From: Chrysoporthe austroafricana
Lineage: Eukaryota; Ascomycota; Sordariomycetes; Diaporthales; Cryphonectriaceae
NCBI GenBank assembly: GCA_001051155.2
Contig: JYIP02000001.1
Location: 2,790,001-2,854,000 of the forward strand
Direction of reading: 5' to 3'
DNA length: 64,000 nucleotides
This document shows, one piece after another, positions 56,285-64,000 of the stretch. The first letter of the stretch is position 1. Every line of letters begins with the position of its first letter. A program made the translations under genes and the position numbers. A model generated the notes under the pieces. That model was not told the origin of the DNA, ran no database searches, and saw only the letters and a program-made list of their open reading frames with translations.

Positions 56285-56695
56285 ATGGCTCGAACGGGCC
56301 TCGCTACCTTCCACTCTCCACACACCCGCCGCGGGACGACCACCCCAGCACAACGAACCGATATCGCAGTGTGGATCTGCGTCGTCATCCCCTTCGCCCT
56401 GATCATCATCGCCGCCATCGTCATATCCCTCATATACTGCGCCCGACGGCGAAAGAAGGCTAGGAAAGCGGGGCCACGGGGCGACACGGAGGGCGCGGCA
56501 GCGGCTGCCCCGACGGGCGGAGGAGGGGCAGCCGGCGACCGGCGCCGGGGAGGCGGCGGCCGGGCGTCGGCATCTGGGGCTGGCGAGGAGGGCCTGAACG
56601 AGCTCGGCGAGGCGCCGCCGCCGTACGGACCCGCGGCCGGGCGGCGGAAGGAGGACGCGCCGGAGGAGGGGGCGGCCGGGAGCGAGACGGGCTAG
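56285..56695 (+). CDS. Small single-pass membrane protein with PPxY motif
   Basis: A single-exon frame of 136 codons. The first 25 residues are polar (ARTGLATFHSPHTRRGTTTP). Then one TM helix (about 27-51, IAVWICVVIPFALIIIAAIV) is followed by a basic stop-transfer cluster (CARRRKKARKAGPRG). The cytoplasmic tail is low-complexity (Gly, Ala, Glu) and ends near a PPPY motif in GEAPPPYGPAAG, a ligand for WW domains of Nedd4/Rsp5-type ubiquitin ligases. Such TM-plus-PPxY proteins act as adaptors for the ligase in fungi, but this one is not recognisable as a known member. Very high GC in the tail makes an artefactual open frame possible; the TM plus basic flank is the main support. Confidence 0.55.
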   Translation: MARTGLATFHSPHTRRGTTTPAQRTDIAVWICVVIPFALIIIAAIVISLIYCARRRKKARKAGPRGDTEGAAAAAPTGGGGAAGDRRRGGGGRASASGAGEEGLNELGEAPPPYGPAAGRRKEDAPEEGAAGSETG

Positions 56696-58336
56696 CCTGC
56701 GGACGCCCGACCCCCGGCCTACGATGCGGTGGCGAGGACACAGCCGACGGCGGTCTCTGGTGTGTCCATCCCGGCGCCGCTTGCTTGACTGTGGACGGGT
56801 GCGGTACGTGACGGGCTTGAGGAACGAAGCTAGGAGGAGCGGAATACGCAGCCACAGATATCAATACGAAAGCATGATTACAGACGTATAGATCGACCTT
56901 GAATTCCTGAATGATAGGCATTTCCTCCTATAAAGTATGCGTAGGGGTAGGCCGTCGTTGGTTTAACCGTTTGAGATAGCCACTCGAAGTATTCTCGAGG
57001 CATCCTGACTCTCATGGAATACCCACTCGTAGTATAGCCTCGCGGGCGCCATTAAATCGAGGACCAAATTATTTCGTAGAGCCACAAAGTTGTCATAGAA
57101 CTACAGTATCGTTGGGACTATCTATTTGTGATATCGGGCTCAACGAAGCACGATATACCATGACCCATCTAGATCATCAGAGCAGGGCGTTTCTCCTGAC
57201 ACCAACGACCCAGGGTCTTCGTCTTCAGCATTGTGCGCCTGGTCAACGTCAAATATCTCATATAAGATGATGGTTCTGGCGACTTTGACTACAGCGTGAC
57301 CAGTAAGCCCACTCAGCAGCGAAGCAGTGGTGGAGTGGAGACCGCCCCCAGCGCTTGATCCGGCCTGTGCTGACGTTTAAAATCTTTGACAGACAGGCCC
57401 GTCCAGTCTTTGATCTGCGGTATCGCTGAGGCCGGCCCGGGGGAACGGCTTCCCGAGCTGTACTGGTCGTGGGATCCGGACAGCAGAGATACCAAGGCCA
57501 ACAGGAAGGATGAGGTGATGGAGGTGGAAGGCGACTCGCCGATGCTCCTCTTCCTGGGGACGCAAGGGAGCCGGCCGCGTAGAGTGTAGCAGCTTCAGAT
57601 CTCCAAGGGACCCGAGCGGATCTTGAGGCCCTGGGAAAGGGGTGGGCAGTGTAGCTGGAAGCGGCGAAAGCATGAAGACGGAGGCCAGCGGGGGAGAAGA
57701 AACCAGCGCCCCTCCCCCACAGCAGGGCGAACAGCTAGAGGAAGGCCCGAGAACATTCTTGTCTCGATCTCCTGAAACTAATATAGTGTCCGACCTGGGA
57801 GCTAGACTTTTTGGAATCGAAACAAATAAGTTGAAACCGTACCAGGATTTCGGTTCAGGAAGAGAGTCTGATAGTACATAGTTACCGAGCCGCAGTTCTA
57901 GCGGGGACCCCGGGCTCGGCGGCCCCCCGCCCCCACTGAAGAAAGGCTGCTGGGCAGGGCGTGGCAGGGGCAGGGCACACGGCAACAGGGGCCAGGGGCC
58001 CCCGAGGGCTAAGCCGGGATGAGGCAACTCGAGCACATGGGCCCAGGACCTCGGCTCCTAATGCCTGCGCGTGCCTGGGCGACATTCACATGCAGCGCCT
58101 GGCGCTTCGAGTCCCGGGGCCGTACTGAGTAAGATGCGGTCATAAGCCGACGAACAAACCCTCCTGCTGTCCTCCTCTCTCGCTCCATCCCATAACTCTC
58201 CGACTCTCCTACATCGCCCTTGCTAACCCCGTGAGCTCTCCTCTCACCATCCTCACTGCTGCATCTCTGCTATCAGTCCAATCGACAACATAATCATCAC
58301 CATCACCATCACCATCGTTGTCGGAACACCGCCAAG
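56696..58336. other. Intergenic region and SCP2 promoter
   Basis: About 1.64 kb. Two overlapping frames on opposite strands near 57377-58036 are open but repetitive in Pro, Ser and Gly with no motif. A CATCAC repeat (about 58290-58315) lies in the SCP2 leader. Confidence 0.4.
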
Positions 58337-58837
58337 ATGTCGCTGAAGAACGGTGCGTGCGAGCCTCGCCCCGGAGATCCACCGCCCTGGCTGATGCTGA
58401 CCGCTGGACAGACAAGTTCCCCGCCTCGTCCTTCTTCGACACCATGAACCAGGCGCTGCAGTCCAGCGAGGCCGACAGGAAGCAGGCGATGGACATGGGC
58501 AAGGGCATCTACGCCTTCACCATCAAGAACGCCGCCGGGGAGACGGACAGCTGGCACATCGACCTGAAGAACGAGGGCAAGGTCGCCAAGGGCACCGGGG
58601 ACAAGCCCGACGGTACGACGCCCCGGCAGAGCGGAGCAATGAGGATCCCTAGCTAACGTGATACGGCCGGTAGTGACCCTCTCCCTCTCTGAGTCCGACT
58701 TCGCAAGCCTTGTCTCCGGGAAGGGCAACGCCCAGAGGTTATTCATGTCCGGCAAGCTCAAGATCAAGGGCAACGTGATGAAGGCCACCAAGCTCGACCC
58801 CATCCTGAAGCAGGCGCAGACCAAGGCCAAGCTGTAG
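58337..58837 (+). CDS. Sterol carrier protein 2 domain protein with PTS1
   Basis: Three exons, 58337-58352, 58412-58612 and 58674-58837, with introns of 59 and 61 nt (GTGCGT...ACAG and GTACGA...GTAG), give 126 residues. The protein is a single SCP2 sterol/lipid-binding domain: FFDTMNQALQSSEADRKQAM, IYAFTIKNAAGETDSWHIDL, GTGDKPDVTLSLSESDFASL, FMSGKLKIKGNVMKATKLDP. It ends in AKL, a strong type-1 peroxisomal targeting signal, so it should reside in peroxisomes and bind acyl-CoA or sterols. The first exon is 16 nt (MSLKN plus one base). Length is normal for stand-alone SCP2 (about 125). Confidence 0.95.
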
Positions 58838-59912
58838 AAGATGCGGTTTGGGATGCGGTACGACGGGATGTGGACGGACTGGTCCGGCCGGCACTGGGAT
58901 TTTGGCTGAGACAGGTGGCGCCGGTTGGGGCGGGGGGCGCAGTCTGAGGTCTAGCTCTAGATGGTGGTGTTAGGTATTGGTGTAGATACGCGCTCGTTTT
59001 CTTACGAGTCTTGGTGTACATTACAGCAGCAGCTCGCAACCTGTTTTGTTGTCCACAGTAGGATCAAATAGTAGGATCTCATGGTAATCGGGAATACCCC
59101 CCCGGGACCACCCCGACCTCCGGCATGTTCCCCTACAGCTGGCAACAGCTGGCCGCCAGCTGTGAGGAGCTCCAAGGCCGTGCCTCGAGGCGGCAGGCAT
59201 AAGGGGCTCAACGCAGGAGTAGCGCCACCTAACGCCGATGGAGTGAGTCCCTGCTTCTGCTTCACCGTCGCCGCTCCCAGCCTGTAAGCGGCCTGCACCC
59301 GTGCCCGCCTCCCTCCAAACCCCCGTGCCCCCCAACCAGCCGTGCCAGCCCAGGATTTTTTCTCACCCAGCTTCCTGCTGCGTCGCGCGACCAAGCCCAG
59401 CAGATCCCTCCCGCTTCGCATCGCACCTCACCTACCACTCTCATCGACCTCACCTCCTCGTCCATCCACACGGCCTCCTGGGTGCGGACTTTTTCTTCCC
59501 CGTTTCTTTCGCGTCGAGCATACTGCGACGCGTGTTTCTTTTTTCTTTGATGACGCCGTTCCTGGCTGTCATTGTTGGTTGATTTGCCGACGCGCTGCGT
59601 CTTTGTTTATCCTTCAGAAAGAAAAGGCTTTGAGCCGCCCGCTTTCCACCCACTCCCTGCACCCGAGAGCCTGTTAGAGGAGAGCGGCTGTTCGAATTTA
59701 TCTTTCTCGTCACACGCTCTTGCGAATACGATCGGGTGGCTCTGTCTCGCCTCGACCCGAACAACCACCCCGCGCTGTTCTTCAGTGACGCGCCGTCTCG
59801 CGACCTCGAGCCAACCCCGCGACCCGCCATCAACCTCGAATACCATTCCTCCCAAACGCGTCGACCTGAATGAGCGCATCTTTGAAATAGATCGTCGCGC
59901 ATCCCTCTCACC
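58838..59912. promoter_or_regulatory. NUP2 promoter and leader
   Basis: About 1.07 kb between SCP2 and NUP2. It contains pyrimidine-rich leader sequence (about 59340-59560) and two ACGCGT hexamers (about 59528 and 59856). No gene is supported. Confidence 0.4.
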
Positions 59913-62900
59913 ATGGAGACCTCGCGGCAGCGCGCGCAGCCTCGCTCTGGCTACAGCACCAGCCGGTCGTTTGGCCTGGGTACTTCCTATTCTCAGCTTG
60001 GAGATATAGGCCACACCCCGCCGAGACCTATGGGAAGCTGGAGGACAACAGGCCCGGTTGGGAACGCCAAGCAGGCTGGTACATCCGTCATCGCGGGGAG
60101 GAAGCTGTTCAACCGCAACCACAACCTGCCCAGGGGCGGCCCCAGCGGCCCCAACACCACAAGGTCCTTCTCCGATGTACCTACGAATACGCCGGGCAGG
60201 ATCTTTGCCAGCTCCTCCTTCAGGTCAGGCATCACGAACATGAATACCTCCAAGTTTACCTTCTCACCCCGCGTACCTCCCAACACCATGCGCGAGAACT
60301 TTCCTACGGCCACGCCCGGCCGATCATTTCGAGGTGGATCTGCCGACATGGCCGGTCGGGGCATGTCGAAGACCGCTGCTACGAATCTTTTCCCGATGAG
60401 GATCGCCTCTCCACCTCCCGAGCTCGATGGTGAAGAGCTCGCGAAGCATGTGCCCGATAATCCAAACAGGCTTGGCTCGATATATGCCGATGAGTTCTTG
60501 GCCCACCTGGTCCCGTCTGAACTGGACGACCTTCAGCGGCGCCAATTTCTCTGCATTCTCGACCTGCGCAGGCTCAAGTACGCCGCGAATGAAATCTTTG
60601 CCAAGAAGGACTGGAGGGTGAACATCATGAACTTCGCCAAGGAGTACGAGAAGAGTCGGAGCTTGATCATGCTACGATATGGCCTCTACGAGTTCAAGAC
60701 TGTGCCAGCCTCTCGCGAGGTGCTGAAGAAATGGAAGCAGGAGAACAACGTGCCGGATGAAGATGAGGAGATGGAGGATGACTCCACTCCGAGAGTGAAT
60801 GGACAGAGCAGCTTCCGCGCTTCGGTGAAGAGGCGAGCTGATGATGGCCTGACCAAGGATACCGCCTCGTCTCAGGCCAAGCGCCGACAGACAGATCGAG
60901 AGCCTCTGACCGAATCCGCCGCTCCCACCTCGAATGCGGGTGCCACACCATTCTCGAAGAAGACGAAGCGCGGCTCTGAGCAGATGGACCAGGACGAGGA
61001 GAACCAGCCCAGCAAGCTTCAGAAATCGAAGCCATCTGCGACTCTGTCGCTGTTCGAGGAGGTTGCCAACAACACTCCGGCCAAGCGCGTAGCGAGCCCA
61101 CCGAAGCCTTCCTCGAAGACACCGTCAGGAGACCTCGCGGCCAGCAAACCTCAGTCCAGTCTTTTCGCTCAGCCTTCCGGGTCCGTCCTTAGTGGGGGCT
61201 CAAAGTCTTTGGCACCAGGAGGCAACATTTTTGGTCACCTCTCCGAGCAGAACACTCCGGCAGGTAGTGACGACGAGGAGAGCGACGGAGACGGAGACGG
61301 CGACGGCGAGTCTGACCACGAGGTGGAGCAAACTCCAGTTGCCGACAAGAAGTCCGTTGGTGCAGCTCCCGCATTTGGGAATGCGCCCTCCTCGCTCTTT
61401 AACCACAAGCCTAGTGCTCCGTTTGACAGTGGCTCCGGCAGTGGCAACCTCTTTGACAAAGGATCGAACATTATGGATCGCGTCACGAAGGCACCTAATG
61501 CAGAAGCTGCCAAGTCTCCCGAGAAGCGACCTACTAGCCCGCCGAAGCAGAGCCAGCCCCAAAACAAGACATGGAACCCTAACACACCCATCAAGTTTGG
61601 TACTGAGCCCGCTTCGACGACTACGCCTTTGTTTGGGATGTCGACTGCACAACCGAGCTCTATCTTCTCCAAGCCTGACGGCGCCTCCGGATTCGAGTTC
61701 GGGTCTGCAGAGACGCCCAAGCCCAGTGGAACAGCCCCCTTCGGCACTCAGGTCAAAGATTTCGCGGAGACACCCAAGGCGTCCACGCCGTCATTGTTCG
61801 GTCAGACTGACAAGGCATCGGAGACAAGCTCCAATCTATTTGGCAATGCGGCCAAGACGCCCCTCTTCGGAAAACCTGAGGAGCCCAAACCCTCGGCCTT
61901 CACTGCAACGCCTTCTACGCCCAGCCTCTTTGGATCAAAGACGCAAGATGCTAGCTCAACCACACCGTTTGGCAAGCCTGCCGAGGCACCCGCCACTCAG
62001 GGTCAAACCAAGTCGCTCTTCTCTGGTCTGAATGCATCAGCCCCAAGTACGCAGTCGCAAGGCACGTCGCTCTTCGGCACGACCAACGCCAAGCCGGCCG
62101 GCTCACTCTTCGCCACGACGAACGGCGACAAGCCTTCTGCGACCCCGGCATTGTTTGGTGCTCCTAGCATGACAGAAGAGAAGAAGGAAGAATCAGCCGC
62201 GAAGAAGAGGAGGTCGGAGCCCGATGACGCCGACCAGCAGCCGACCAAGAAATATACGTTCGGTGGAAATGCCCCAACCCCTGCTGAGAAGCTGCCACCC
62301 AAGACTCCTGCTGCTGCCAACGGGGCCACCGATGCAGCCTCTGTTTTCGGTGCTCCTACCGCGGGAGACAAGAAGTATACCTTTGGTGCTCCTACTGCGG
62401 CCCCCGCGGCTGCGCCGGCTGCTGCGCCGGCTCCTACATCTCTGTTTAGAAATGCCACGCCAGCCCAGGCTGAGCCAGCGAAAACGCAACCTAGTCTCTT
62501 CGCTGCTCCCAGCACAGGATTCACTTTCGGCTCTCAACCGTCCACGTCCACAGCCAACCCTCCTGCGAGCAATCTGTTCGGTGCGCCCAAAGACAACTCA
62601 TCCAGTGCGAACCAAGGCTCCACGTTCTCTTTCGGTAACACTGCAGCACCTGCACCTTCCACGGGCTCTTTTACCTTCAATGCTGGCGGTGGCGGGGACT
62701 CCTTTAACAACCCCTTTGCCAATGGCGCCGGTGCCTCACAGCCTCCATCATTCGATTTCGGTGCCTCGACCAACGCGTCTAGCTCTGCCCCATTCCAATT
62801 CGGAAGCGGCGCCCCAGCGGCTTCTTCGACTTTCAGCTTTGGTGCTGGTTCGCAGCCTACAAACGATACTTCTGCGCCATCCAGTGGCTTGTTCGGCGGA

Positions 62901-63687
62901 GGCACCACTAACGGTGGATCTTCCATCTTCAACTTTGGCGGCGCGCCACAGCAACCATCGCAGCCAGCACCGTCAGGCCTCTTCTCCGGCCAGCCCGCGA
63001 ATGCGGCCCAGGGTATTTTCGCCAGCCAACTTGCGGCCCCTCCTGCTGGGAGCTCCACCGGCACGAGTAAGTAGCATTTCCTTTCGTTGAAGTCTTTACA
63101 CTGCGTTGATTTTATGATGTTCATAATTAACGTCATGTAAAGATACCCCTTTGTTTGGCGGAGCGTCTAGCTTAGCTACGACGCCGGCGGCTGGCACTCC
63201 CGAGCCAGAAGCCTCCAAGAAAGATGGTGGGAATGGAACGGCTGACGAGGACGACGCACCACAGGACCAGCAGGTTTCCCTAACCGAAGGGGGGCCTGGC
63301 GAGGAGGACGAAGAGGTCGTCCATGAAGTACGAGCCAAAGCCCTTCGGCACGTTCCGGTGAAGCCTGATGATGACGACGAGGACAAGAAGAAGAAGAGCA
63401 GCCCTTGGCAGCCCGAGGGTCTTGGGCCCCTCCGCGTGCTCAAGCACAAGTCCACGGGCGCGGTGCGCATCCTGTTGCGTACCGAGCCCAGTGGCAGGGT
63501 CGCCATGAATAAGCTTGTGCTGCCGAACTTCTCCTACACGGTCGATAAGGGCGCCAAGTGGATCAAGGTCACAACGGCGAAGGATGACGGCAAGGGCCTG
63601 GAAACATGGATGATTCAGGTCAAGAACAATGAGTTCGCTGTCAAGCTCGCTGCTGTTTTGGAGGAGAACAAGGCTGCCAACAAATAA
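59913..63687 (+). CDS. NUP2: Nucleoporin Nup2 with Ran-binding domain
   Basis: Two exons, 59913-63066 and 63143-63687, with a 76-nt intron (GTAAGT...GTAAAG), give 1,232 residues. Nup2 is a mobile nuclear-pore protein that binds importin-alpha and Ran; in Aspergillus it moves to chromatin in mitosis. The N-terminal 150 residues are basic and Ser/Pro-rich. A folded helical region follows (about 185-280, YADEFLAHLVPSELDDLQRR, FLCILDLRRLKYAANEIFAK, YEKSRSLIMLRYGLYEFKTV). The middle is an FG region with many SLFG, FGAP and FTFG units (about 500-1050). The RanBD1 is C-terminal, on the second exon: VVHEVRAKALRHVPVK, then GPLRVLKHKSTGAVRILLRT, then KWIKVTT, then ETWMIQVKNNEFAVKLAAVL. The intron separates the FG region from the Ran domain. 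All domains are intact. Confidence 0.95.
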
Positions 63688-64000
63688 GGCAGAAGTCGGC
63701 TTCGAGGTGAAGGAGTGAGGGAGGTAATAATTAGGGAGGGGTCCCCGAATTGTACAAACTGTATCAAAGAGAAGAAGACATTAACGCGGTATGTTGAGCC
63801 AAGTGGTTGCAATGGGACAAATCTGGCGCGGGTTGCGAACAGAGATCAAGTGGTTCATATCTGCATGATATGCGAGACTGGCTAAGGGGACGACGGGAAA
63901 GCACCGGTGGACAAGTTGCTGGCGGGCGGCTTGCGGCTTGATCCGTTTGACTTCTCTGATTTTTTGCAGCATAGCACGCATGGCAAGGGCACTAACAGGC
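63688..64000. other. NUP2 3' region
   Basis: 313 nt to the right edge; presumed 3' UTR and intergenic sequence. No gene is seen. Confidence 0.5.

Noticed and set aside
57377..58036. 219-codon minus-strand frame and overlapping plus frames
   Set aside because: Proline/serine/glycine-rich in all frames, as expected from GC-rich non-coding DNA; no motif or start context.

Overview
This 64 kb window is chromosomal DNA of a filamentous ascomycete (Pezizomycotina, probably a Sordariomycete). The evidence is many short introns (47-92 nt, GT...AG, CTGAC/CTAAC-like branch sites), roughly 50-55% GC, and typical ascomycete genes: a SAT-domain polyketide synthase, an Abr1/Fet3-like multicopper oxidase, a cutinase, a HET-domain protein and a Nup2 nucleoporin. 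The class is inferred from the gene set; no search was run. Gene models were built by hand from reading frames, splice signals and family conservation. All multi-exon models given as complete sum to a multiple of three.

Layout. 0-10 kb: the first 63 codons of a non-reducing-type polyketide synthase run off the left edge on the minus strand. After a gene-poor gap, a secreted multicopper oxidase follows on the same strand, so the window probably holds the edge of a pigment/polyketide cluster. 10-26 kb: a compact block of nuclear and cell-cycle genes (DPB2, SPC98/GCP3, HFI1/ADA1, MRC1) with a secreted cutinase between DPB2 and SPC98. 26-33 kb: a looser, AT-richer stretch with a possible small Cys-rich gene, a 622-bp TIR element flanked by TA, a DadA-type flavin oxidoreductase and a broken PD-(D/E)XK nuclease-like gene. 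33-50 kb: mostly conserved genes: a carboxymuconolactone-decarboxylase-like protein, an orphan one-TM protein, BUD32 (KEOPS kinase), the glutamate-cysteine ligase regulatory subunit, AP-1 sigma, MAF1, an SR splicing factor (srp1 type) and a sterol O-acyltransferase. A T-rich stretch with an N near 44.7-44.9 kb looks like a sequencing or assembly defect. 51-56 kb: accessory DNA with a copia-gag-like gene between two copies of a 31-bp promoter-like repeat, then a HET-domain gene. 56-64 kb: a small one-TM PPxY protein, a peroxisomal SCP2-type sterol carrier ending in AKL, and NUP2 with a C-terminal Ran-binding domain.

Functional links. DPB2 and MRC1 act at the same replication fork and both carry an MCB-like ACGCGT about 160 nt upstream of their start codons. 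GCP3 nucleates microtubules, HFI1 is a SAGA scaffold, MAF1 represses RNA polymerase III, and Bud32 acts in tRNA t6A modification. Apart from the left-edge polyketide/oxidase pair there is no obvious operon-like cluster. The least explained material is the TIR element with its internal reading frames, the gag-like gene with its flanking repeats, and the orphan membrane proteins.
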